The notes under the pieces are model-generated. The model made no database searches and was not told the DNA's origin. It saw only the letters and a list, made by a program, of their open reading frames with translations. Positions 1 to 5,775 of a DNA stretch of 12,735 nucleotides are shown here, one piece after another. The translations under genes and the position numbers were made by a program. Numbering within the stretch: the stretch's first letter is position 1; every line of letters begins with the position of its first letter. Source of the stretch: HGM04593 sp045588345 (GTDB lineage: Bacteria; Bacteroidota; Bacteroidia; Bacteroidales; Bacteroidaceae); contig JAZNDZ010000107.1 of the NCBI GenBank assembly GCA_045588345.1, positions 1-12,735 on the forward strand, read 5' to 3'.

Positions 1-141
1 AATATCTTTCAACTGCTCTTTCAATTCCTGAAAAGCATAGATAGAGAAGCAGGAAGCTGCGATAGAGAGTTTACTGCCCTCGCGCAACTCTACAACTAAA
101 TCTTCTTTTAGTGTTTTGTGTATATTGTCGATTATCTCCAT
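1..141 (-). CDS. PLD-like/SNF2-type helicase, N-terminal fragment (runs off left edge)
   Basis: Reading leftward from an ATG at 141-139, 47 codons stay open to the window edge. The peptide starts MEIIDNIHKTLKEDL, followed by a GSKLSIAASCFSIYAFQEL segment. From memory of the family, this matches the N-terminus of large Bacteroidetes helicase-related proteins, in which a phospholipase-D-like module comes before a SNF2/DEAD-type ATPase and a helicase C domain. Only the start is visible, so no ATPase motif can be checked and the family call is partly recall. Such proteins are often found with DNA methylases in genomic islands. The start is supported by a good promoter 30-60 bp upstream and by the lack of an upstream in-frame alternative near it. 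It lies downstream of the toxin-antitoxin operon on the same strand but is separated from it by a terminator. Confidence 0.6.
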   Translation of the reverse strand, partial: MEIIDNIHKTLKEDLVVELREGSKLSIAASCFSIYAFQELKEQLKDI

Positions 142-170
142 ATTACCACTTTTGCAAAATACATTAAATG

Positions 171-200
171 CAAAAATAGTAAAAAATTGCTCTAAAGCAA
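171..200 (-). promoter_or_regulatory. Bacteroidetes-type promoter of the helicase-like gene
   Basis: On the minus strand, TTG (200-198) is followed after exactly 19 bases by TATTTTTG (178-171), a full match to the -7 consensus TAnnTTTG. Transcription would start near 165, giving a short leader to the ATG at 141. The spacer holds a small inverted repeat (TTGCT/AGCAA followed by six T on the minus strand), so the promoter may overlap an operator or a weak terminator. Confidence 0.55.
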
Positions 201-244
201 TAGTAAAGGGTACATCACCCCTAAACAATTTACAGATTATATAA

Positions 245-279
245 AAAAGACTTCCCAGTTGACAACTGGGAGGTCTTTT
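245..279 (-). terminator. Strong hairpin terminator after the toxin-antitoxin operon
   Basis: Arms at 245-260 and 264-279 are complementary over 16 positions, with a single G.T pair as read on the plus strand, around a 3-base GAC loop. The core is CCCAGTT/AACTGGG. A-tracts on one side and T-tracts on the other give the U-run in either direction, so it could work both ways. On the minus strand it lies about 32 bases past the antitoxin stop and ends in TTTTTT, as expected for an intrinsic terminator. No plus-strand gene ends here. Confidence 0.85.
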
Positions 280-310
280 GCCAATTTGTTTATTATTATA
301 TTGTTTTTAA

Positions 311-1291
311 TTAAAAATCTCTTAAAGTAAACGCATCTGAATATCTTATCACACGTTTGAAATCTTTGTTGTTAATCCAAGCTTGTTCTTCATGGCTATA
401 TTCAGTCATCATTTTAGAACTGTAGTCTTTGAATTTTTCTACAATTTCATTCAACAGCACTTTCTCTTCTTCTGAAAAAGAAGACATGTCTGGAGATAGA
501 TTTGAAACAAGTTTTGAGCCTACATAATCATACATTTCATCTTCTACCGATTCCACATCATCAATTAATGAATATACTCTATCCCAGCAAATAGGTACAG
601 GACCATATTGTATTGCTTTGTAAGCAAGTCCTGTAAATCCCTCACCCCGTCTTTTGTATGATAAAAAGTCCGTAAAGAATAAAAGTTTGTTCATTTTTGT
701 ATGAAATACGGCTCCCATTTTTTCAATAAAAAACAATATTGTATTCTTTAATTTGCTATAAGATTGAACCGCATATCCATTCAATTCACTTCTCGTATAA
801 CCTTCAAAAATCAGTTTTGCTTTTTCATCTGCACTAGTAATAGAAGCCACATCGTCAAGTTTTTCTTTAATCTTGACGAATTCCATCTCATCAAATTGGT
901 TAATCGAATTATGAAATAAATTTTTGAAGAACTCGACATCCTTAATTGCAGTCAAAACTTTACCATTGGCAACGCTTGGCATATCTCCATTTTCATATAA
1001 TCTATATTGATTATCACCAAACCCTAATATGACAGCCATCTTTGATGCAGACAACCCATATCTGTTTCGTATGGCTTTTATTTCATCAGGGAATGGAATG
1101 CCATACTTTAATCTGTACTCATTGTGTACAAATTTGATATTTATTTCATCTAAATCATCTGTTGTAAATGTTTCACCCGTATCTTCACATAAATAAAAAA
1201 TTTGAATTGTTTGAAACTTTTCTTTACGATATATCAATTCGGAGTTTTCGAATTTCAGGCTTACTGCTCCGCCAGTAAAAGGACTTTTCAT
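311..1291 (-). CDS. MqsA-like antitoxin with C-terminal Panacea (SocA/DUF4065) domain
   Basis: This 326-residue protein is the likely antitoxin of the MqsR-family toxin encoded just upstream; it would bind and neutralise the toxin and repress the operon. Residues 1-45 align with the MqsA zinc-binding region, but the four ligand positions read S3, T6, C35 and T38, so zinc binding is probably lost. Residues 66-115 form an HTH of the MqsA/XRE type (PDEIKAIR, LSASKMAVILGFG, YENGDMPS). Residues about 181-310 look like the Panacea domain: KMNKLLFFTDFL, GLAYKAIQYGPVP and the late YSHEEQAW motif. Panacea is known as a promiscuous toxin-neutralising domain found with many unrelated toxins. The gene starts 9 bases after the toxin stop, in the MqsR-then-MqsA order. 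It is AT-rich compared with recJ and genes further right. The antitoxin call is firm; which domain contacts the toxin is inferred. Confidence 0.85.
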   Translation of the reverse strand: MKSPFTGGAVSLKFENSELIYRKEKFQTIQIFYLCEDTGETFTTDDLDEINIKFVHNEYRLKYGIPFPDEIKAIRNRYGLSASKMAVILGFGDNQYRLYENGDMPSVANGKVLTAIKDVEFFKNLFHNSINQFDEMEFVKIKEKLDDVASITSADEKAKLIFEGYTRSELNGYAVQSYSKLKNTILFFIEKMGAVFHTKMNKLLFFTDFLSYKRRGEGFTGLAYKAIQYGPVPICWDRVYSLIDDVESVEDEMYDYVGSKLVSNLSPDMSSFSEEEKVLLNEIVEKFKDYSSKMMTEYSHEEQAWINNKDFKRVIRYSDAFTLRDF

Positions 1292-1300
1292 AATAGTATT

Positions 1301-1648
1301 TTATTTAAAAGGGTATTTCATCGGGCGTTCTGCAATATGAAAGGAAATACATATTGAATTATTATTTTCTTTACCCATTGTTACTTTAATATAAACTTCA
1401 TTACCCTTGATTTGTTTACCAAAGACCCACATGTCATACCAGCCATTCATCTTCTCAACGAGTGGCCCTTCACTATAATCTTCAACTTCTAATTCCTTAA
1501 TTATTTTAGTTCTTGACGAAGAGGTAATATCCAAGTCAAGCAATGTTTGTATATTCTTGTCCCGCCTCAAGTACGCAATGCCAAAAATATCAATCTTTAG
1601 TCGCAGGTCTTCTAAAAAGGATTTTACATCTTTCTTTGTGGTTATCAT
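1301..1648 (-). CDS. MqsR-family toxin (mRNA interferase-like)
   Basis: This 115-residue protein is the first gene of the operon. It resembles the MqsR group, RelE-fold ribonucleases that cleave mRNA. The recognisable C-terminal block is MWVFGKQIKG, then EVYIKVTM (matching QVYLKITV in E. coli MqsR), then CISFHIAERPMKYPF (matching the LIVSF strand). The Y86 and K88 region lies where E. coli MqsR has catalytic Y81 and its neighbours. Compared with the E. coli protein (98 residues), it has an insertion before the last strand and an extended tail. It starts at ATG 1648-1646, 17 bases past the -7 box. It is followed after 9 bases by the antitoxin gene. Family assignment rests on motif recall, and the exact RNA target cannot be told. 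The coding region looks intact, so the toxin is probably functional. Confidence 0.8.
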   Translation of the reverse strand: MITTKKDVKSFLEDLRLKIDIFGIAYLRRDKNIQTLLDLDITSSSRTKIIKELEVEDYSEGPLVEKMNGWYDMWVFGKQIKGNEVYIKVTMGKENNNSICISFHIAERPMKYPFK

Positions 1649-1664
1649 TCAACAATATTTTTTG

Positions 1665-1694
1665 CAAATATACAAACAAAAGTTTAACAAACAA
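1665..1694 (-). promoter_or_regulatory. Promoter of the toxin-antitoxin operon
   Basis: On the minus strand, TTG (1694-1692) and TATATTTG (1672-1665) are separated by 19 bases, an excellent fit to the Bacteroidetes -33/-7 consensus. The -7 box lies 17-24 bases before the toxin ATG, so the leader would be very short. Confidence 0.65.
1674..1692. promoter_or_regulatory. Possible autoregulatory operator in the toxin promoter
   Basis: Between the -33 and -7 boxes the plus strand reads AAAC-N4-GTTT-N3-AAAC (1674-1677, 1682-1685, 1689-1692). The GTTT-N3-AAAC dyad at 1682-1692 has the same geometry as the E. coli MqsA operator (AACCT-N3-AGGTT). Binding there by the HTH antitoxin would block RNA polymerase. 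The half-sites are short and in AT-rich DNA, so this is only a candidate. Confidence 0.3.
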
Positions 1695-1709
1695 CGCTAT
1701 TTCGATATA

Positions 1710-1731
1710 TTTTCAACTTTTTCGTTGAAAA
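1710..1731. other. 8-bp hairpin near the toxin promoter
   Basis: TTTTCAAC (1710-1717) and GTTGAAAA (1724-1731) pair perfectly around a 6-base loop, and on the plus strand CAATTTTT follows. It could be a weak plus-strand terminator or a relic, but no plus-strand gene ends here. On the minus strand it lies just upstream of the toxin -33 box, so a regulator site is also possible. Confidence 0.3.
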
Positions 1732-1754
1732 CAATTTTTACTACGATACCAACC

Positions 1755-1853
1755 TTACATCACCCCACTTGCGGTAACAGGGAACATTTCTCTGTAAGGG
1801 AATTTCTCCGCTCCGATATAGAGCGTATCGAAAGCGTCTGTTCCGTCGGTGCT
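1755..1853 (-). pseudogene. Possible C-terminal coding relic or dispersed repeat
   Basis: In one minus-strand frame this stretch reads as a plausible protein end: STDGTDAFDTLYIGAEK, then FPYREMFPVTASGVM, then TAA at 1757-1755. Upstream the frame runs straight into the 7-bp tandem repeat (1854-1902) and meets a stop there; no start codon or promoter is visible. It is richer in G+C than the toxin-antitoxin genes beside it. It may be the remnant of a gene cut by the repeat, or part of a dispersed intergenic element that happens to be open in this frame. I do not recognise the protein family. Confidence 0.25.
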
Positions 1854-1902
1854 TCTCTGTTCTCTATTCTCTATTCTCTATTCTCTGTACTCTGTTCTCT
1901 AT
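1854..1902. repeat. Seven-copy 7-bp tandem repeat (TCTCTAT/TCTCTGT)
   Basis: Seven consecutive heptamers can be read: TCTCTGT, TCTCTAT three times, TCTCTGT, ACTCTGT and TCTCTAT, then a decayed unit. Each unit differs from the majority form at no more than two positions. The repeat is non-coding here, about 85 bp before the proposed recJ -7 box and about 160 bp upstream of the toxin -33 box. Such simple arrays change copy number by slippage. Confidence 0.9.
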
Positions 1903-1928
1903 CTCACTTGTTGTTATAAAACTGCGAT

Positions 1929-1943
1929 AAAAATATTATTTTT
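1929..1943. other. AT-only inverted repeat upstream of the recJ promoter
   Basis: AAAAAT (1929-1934) and ATTTTT (1938-1943) flank a 3-base ATT. The block and the A-rich run after it (1945-1951) lie some 40-60 bp before the proposed recJ -7 box, where AT-rich DNA could bend or act like an UP element. Function is not shown. Confidence 0.2.
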
Positions 1944-1987
1944 CTTAAAAAAATCATTATGATGTTCCTATATACAATCTCTTTTTG

Positions 1988-1995
1988 TATCTTTA
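1988..1995 (+). promoter_or_regulatory. Candidate -7 box of the recJ-recQ-cstA operon
   Basis: TATCTTTA matches seven of the eight positions in the Bacteroidetes -7 consensus TAnnTTTG. The expected -33 region, about 19-21 bases upstream, has no clear TTG (it reads GTTCC), so this is a partial match. Transcription would start near 2002 and leave a leader of about 150 bases. Confidence 0.4.
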
Positions 1996-2002
1996 CAGAT
2001 TG

Positions 2003-2154
2003 AAGAGATTTTGCTTTAATTTGCCCGTAGTTTGGAGTTGAATGATTTGTGGTGATGTTGACAGGTAATGGGGCATGCCTGATATATCTGCAGAATGCTC
2101 TGCGCCAAGAAAGCGGCTCTTCCACTTGCAAAGCAAAAATAAAAATAATATATA
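2003..2154 (+). other. Long leader of the recJ operon with several small hairpins
   Basis: No reading frame of interest is seen here. Small inverted repeats are visible: CAGGTA/TGCCTG (2052-2057 and 2066-2071, one wobble pair), GCAGA/TCTGC (2090-2094 and 2099-2103) and TTGC/GCAA just before the AT-rich run that leads to the recJ ATG. The segment is less AT-rich than the promoter region before it. It does not match a riboswitch or known small RNA that I can recognise. Confidence 0.3.
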
Positions 2155-3879
2155 ATGGGTCAGAAATGGAAATATGAACCTCCGACCTATGAACAGGCTT
2201 TGGCAGCAAAGGCGCTGTCGGTGGAACTGGATATGAGTCCTGTCCTATGCAACCTGCTCTTGAAACGGGGTATCACCTCTGCTGCCGAAGCAAGGAGTTT
2301 CTTTCGCCCGAAGCTTGCCAACCTCCACAATCCGTTCCTGATGAACGATATGGATGTTGCGGTCGAGCGCCTAAACAAGGCTCTTGGCAAAAAAGAGCGC
2401 ATACTTGTGTATGGCGATTATGACGTTGACGGCACTACGGCCGTGGCTTTGGTGTATAAGTTCCTGCAGCAGTTCTCGTCGAATATAGACTACTATATTC
2501 CCGACCGTAACGAAGATGGTTACGGCATCTCCAAACGTGGAGTCGATTATGCCTATTCTACGGGCGTGAAACTTATAATTGTGCTCGATTGTGGCATTAA
2601 GGCCATTGACGAGATTGCCTATGCCAAGTCCTTGGGCATAGATTTCATTGTGTGTGACCACCATGTGCCCGATGAGGAACTGCCATGTGCAGTCGCAATA
2701 CTCAACCCCAAACGTAAGGATTCTACATATCCCTATGCACATCTGTCGGGTTGCGGTGTCGGCTTCAAGTTCATGCAGGCTTTTGCCATGGACAATGAAA
2801 TACCGGCCGACCAGCTTTATACTTTGCTCGACCTTGTAGCAGTGAGTATAGCATCGGACCTTGTGCCTATCATGGGCGAGAACCGCATTCTTGCCTTCCA
2901 TGGAATAAAGCAGTTGAACCACAGCCCGAGTGTGGGGCTCAAGGCAATTATACAGGTGTGTGGCCTTGCCGAAAAGGAGATTGCAATAAATGATATAATA
3001 TTCAAGATTGGGCCGCGTATCAATGCTTCGGGGCGCATACAGCAAGGAAAAGTTGCCGTTGACCTTCTCATTGAGAACAATCTTCGTGCAGCGCTTGAAA
3101 TGAGCCGCCAGATAAATGAGTTCAACGAGACGCGCAAGGAACTTGACAAAAGCATGACAGAAGAGGCGAACGGTATTGTTGAGAGCCTTGAGAGTTTTGA
3201 TGAACAGCGTGCAATTGTAATCTTTAATGCCGATTGGCATAGGGGAGTCATTGGTATTGTAGCATCGCGCCTTACTGAGGTGTATCACCGTCCGGCTGTG
3301 GTAATAACATGTACGGGTGACATTGCCACCGGTTCGGCACGCTCGGTCACCGGTTTCGATGTTTACAAGGCTATGGAGAGCTGTCGCGACTTGCTTGAGA
3401 ACTTCGGCGGCCACACCTATGCGGCCGGTTTCTCGCTCAAGGTAGGGAATGTCGAGGCATTTGCGCAGCGTTTCAAGGATTATGTTTCGGACAATATTCT
3501 CCCTGAACATACTGACCCGGTCATTGAGATTGATGCTGAACTTGATTTCCACCAGATAACGCGCCGTTTCTTCAATGATATGAAAAAATTCGCTCCCCAT
3601 GGTCCCGATAATCCTAAACCGCTCTTCTGTACTCATAACGTGTGCGATTATGGCACGAGCAAAGTAGTGGGGCGCCGTCAGGAGCACATCAAACTTGAAC
3701 TTGTCGACAATAAGTCCAATACAATACTCAACGGCATAGCCTTCGGCCAGAGCCGTCAGGCAAAATATATAAAGTCAAAACAGTCATTCGATATATGCTA
3801 TACTCTTGAGGACAATACCTACAAGCATGGCGAGGTGCAGTTGCAGATAGAGAGCATACATGCAAAGGCAAGCCGATAA
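2155..3879 (+). CDS. recJ: Single-stranded-DNA-specific 5'-3' exonuclease RecJ
   Basis: RecJ degrades single-stranded DNA 5' to 3' in the cytoplasm, creating 3' overhangs for RecA loading in RecF-pathway repair and acting in mismatch and base-excision repair. The 574-residue length is normal for the family. The metal-binding DHH-superfamily motifs are present: D88-Y-D90-V-D92 in YGDYDVDG, D145 in LDCG, and D168-H169-H170 in VCDHHVP. The DHHA1 nucleic-acid-binding signature GGHTYAAGF begins at residue 418, and the C-terminal part forms the usual OB-like RecJ tail. The start is ATG after an AT-rich stretch with no Shine-Dalgarno, which is normal in this phylum. The stop TAA (3877-3879) directly abuts the ATG of recQ, so the two are almost certainly co-translated. 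No damage to the frame was seen. Confidence 0.97.
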   Translation: MGQKWKYEPPTYEQALAAKALSVELDMSPVLCNLLLKRGITSAAEARSFFRPKLANLHNPFLMNDMDVAVERLNKALGKKERILVYGDYDVDGTTAVALVYKFLQQFSSNIDYYIPDRNEDGYGISKRGVDYAYSTGVKLIIVLDCGIKAIDEIAYAKSLGIDFIVCDHHVPDEELPCAVAILNPKRKDSTYPYAHLSGCGVGFKFMQAFAMDNEIPADQLYTLLDLVAVSIASDLVPIMGENRILAFHGIKQLNHSPSVGLKAIIQVCGLAEKEIAINDIIFKIGPRINASGRIQQGKVAVDLLIENNLRAALEMSRQINEFNETRKELDKSMTEEANGIVESLESFDEQRAIVIFNADWHRGVIGIVASRLTEVYHRPAVVITCTGDIATGSARSVTGFDVYKAMESCRDLLENFGGHTYAAGFSLKVGNVEAFAQRFKDYVSDNILPEHTDPVIEIDAELDFHQITRRFFNDMKKFAPHGPDNPKPLFCTHNVCDYGTSKVVGRRQEHIKLELVDNKSNTILNGIAFGQSRQAKYIKSKQSFDICYTLEDNTYKHGEVQLQIESIHAKASR

Positions 3880-5775
3880 ATGACATATAAAGAAATCCTT
3901 AAGCAATATTGGGGGTACGATGATTTCCGCGGCATACAACGCGACATCATTGAGAGCATAGGGGCCGGGCGTGACACGCTCGGCCTTATGCCCACCGGCG
4001 GAGGCAAGAGCATAACCTTCCAGGTGCCTACACTTGCCAAGGAGGGACTGTGTATAGTCGTCACTCCGCTTATTGCTCTAATGAAGGACCAGGTTGCAAA
4101 CTTGCGCAGCAGGGGAATAAAGGCAACTGCGGTATATTCCGGAATGAGAAGCAGTGAAATTGTAACTGCACTCGAGAATTGTATTTTTGGCGATTACAAG
4201 TTCCTGTACATATCGCCAGAGCGAATAGCATCGGAACTTTTCCTCAAGAAGATACAGCGTGTGAAGGTGTCGCTCATTACCATTGACGAGGCACACTGCA
4301 TTTCGCAATGGGGGCACGATTTCCGTCCGGCATATCGCGAGATAATACAGTTGCGCAGCATATTTCCGGCGGTTCCGGTACTTGCACTCACGGCAACAGC
4401 TACCCCCGAGGTGGTGAAGGATATACAGCAGCAATTGGGTTTCAAGGAAGAGAACTGCCACAGCATGAGTTTTGCCCGCAAGAACCTGATTTATGTGGTG
4501 CGCAGAACCGAAAACAAACCACAGGAATTGTTGCACATACTCGGGCGCATGAAAGGGTCGGCAATTGTATATACACAGAACCGCAAGAAGACGAAAGAGG
4601 TGTGCGATATTCTCGTATCCAATGGAATAACCGCCGAGTATTACCATGCAGGGCTTTCGCCCGAGAGCAAGGATGCCAAGGAAGAGGCATGGAAGAGCGG
4701 TAAGGCGCGGGTTATGGTCTCTACCAATGCTTTCGGCATGGGTATTGACAAACCCGATGTACGTCTTGTGGTACATATCGACCTGCCAAGTTCCATTGAG
4801 GCCTATTTCCAGGAGGCCGGTCGTGCGGGACGTGACGGAAAGGATGCCTATGCAGTGACGCTCTTCAGCCGTGTCGACAGGCAGACAGTGGCGCGTCGCC
4901 TCTCCGACAACTATCCTTCGCAGGATTTCATCCGCGAGATTTATGATGAAATATGCTACTATTACAGTATGGCGCTTGGTGATGGTTTGAACTGCACTTA
5001 TGAATTCTCGTTAGGGGATTTCTGCAAGGATTATCACCGTCCCACACTGCAGACCGACAGCGCCTTGAGAATACTTACCCGAATGGGTTACATTGAGTAT
5101 GTCGAGGAGATGGAGTACTCATCCCGTGTACGTTTTATCGTGGGCAAGGATGCTCTTTACCGTTTCCGTGGGCTGCCGGCCGATTACGAATTGCTTGTCA
5201 ATGCCCTGTTGCGTAACTATAGCGGTTTGTTCAGTGATTACGTGTTCATTGATGAACGTTATCTGTCGCGTGTTACCAAACTGACACGTCACCGCATGTA
5301 CGAGATTTTTGTTTCCATGAGCAACAGCGGGTTGCTGCAGTATGCCCCCTCAAAGAAATGCCCTATAATAACCTTTACGCGTCATCGTGTGCTGGGCAGT
5401 GAACTGCGTTTCCCGCGCGAGGTCTATGACGAGCGCAAGGCCATATTCGGTGAACGTCTGAAGTCTGTAATCAATTATGCTTCGGTTGATGACAAGTGCC
5501 GCAGCCGTATATTGCTTGAGTACTTTGGCGAGAAGGGCAGTGACGATTGCCGCCGCTGCGATGCGTGTGTGGCAAAGCGTGCCCAGGGCTGTATTCTGCC
5601 TTTGGAGTCTTCGGTAGATGCCATAACAGAACTGTTGTCCGACGGCAAGCAGCACTCGCTTGATGAACTCTCTGCTCTTGGTCTCACTGAGGCCGAAATG
5701 AAAAGGCTCTTGCGGCAGTTGTGCGATGAAGAGAAGATAAATATTGAAAACGGTAAAATAATGAAATTGCTATGA
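3880..5775 (+). CDS. recQ: RecQ-family ATP-dependent DNA helicase
   Basis: RecQ unwinds DNA 3' to 5' and provides the 5' strand for RecJ, so the pairing with recJ is functionally coherent. In the 631-residue protein, the Q-motif region is near F16 to Q20, Walker A is LMPTGGGKS with K43, the DEAH box is at 136-139 followed by CISQWGHDFRP, and motif VI is QEAGRAGRDG at 311-320. A winged-helix-like region follows. A zinc module appears late: C540, C557, C560 and C563, with the same X16-X2-X2 spacing as E. coli RecQ. There, though, it directly follows the helicase core, while here about 220 residues intervene. A short winged-helix-like tail (LSDGKQHSLDELSALGLTE) ends the protein and no HRDC domain is recognised. 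This is the shorter Bacteroidetes RecQ type. It begins immediately after recJ and its stop overlaps the next start. Confidence 0.95.
   Translation: MTYKEILKQYWGYDDFRGIQRDIIESIGAGRDTLGLMPTGGGKSITFQVPTLAKEGLCIVVTPLIALMKDQVANLRSRGIKATAVYSGMRSSEIVTALENCIFGDYKFLYISPERIASELFLKKIQRVKVSLITIDEAHCISQWGHDFRPAYREIIQLRSIFPAVPVLALTATATPEVVKDIQQQLGFKEENCHSMSFARKNLIYVVRRTENKPQELLHILGRMKGSAIVYTQNRKKTKEVCDILVSNGITAEYYHAGLSPESKDAKEEAWKSGKARVMVSTNAFGMGIDKPDVRLVVHIDLPSSIEAYFQEAGRAGRDGKDAYAVTLFSRVDRQTVARRLSDNYPSQDFIREIYDEICYYYSMALGDGLNCTYEFSLGDFCKDYHRPTLQTDSALRILTRMGYIEYVEEMEYSSRVRFIVGKDALYRFRGLPADYELLVNALLRNYSGLFSDYVFIDERYLSRVTKLTRHRMYEIFVSMSNSGLLQYAPSKKCPIITFTRHRVLGSELRFPREVYDERKAIFGERLKSVINYASVDDKCRSRILLEYFGEKGSDDCRRCDACVAKRAQGCILPLESSVDAITELLSDGKQHSLDELSALGLTEAEMKRLLRQLCDEEKINIENGKIMKLL

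Noticed and set aside
1854..1902. CRISPR array
   Set aside because: The units are 7 bp and contiguous without spacers, so this is a simple tandem repeat.
1557..1919. Plus-strand open frames overlapping the toxin gene and the 7-bp repeats
   Set aside because: They overlap the MqsR-like gene antisense and end in repeat-encoded low-complexity sequence.
2003..2154. tRNA, SRP RNA or a known riboswitch in the recJ leader
   Set aside because: No cloverleaf, no SRP tetraloop motif and no riboswitch core could be recognised.
1904..2209. Minus-strand open frame crossing the recJ start
   Set aside because: It overlaps the recJ ATG and leader, has no promoter and resembles no family.
2371..3687. Long open frame antisense to recJ (438 codons)
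   Set aside because: It lies wholly opposite recJ, whose motifs are intact. The peptide is rich in H, C and R, matches no family I know, and has no promoter. It is a by-product of recJ codon use.
4078..4776. Open frame antisense to recQ
   Set aside because: Same reasoning: opposite conserved helicase motifs, with no family-like sequence.
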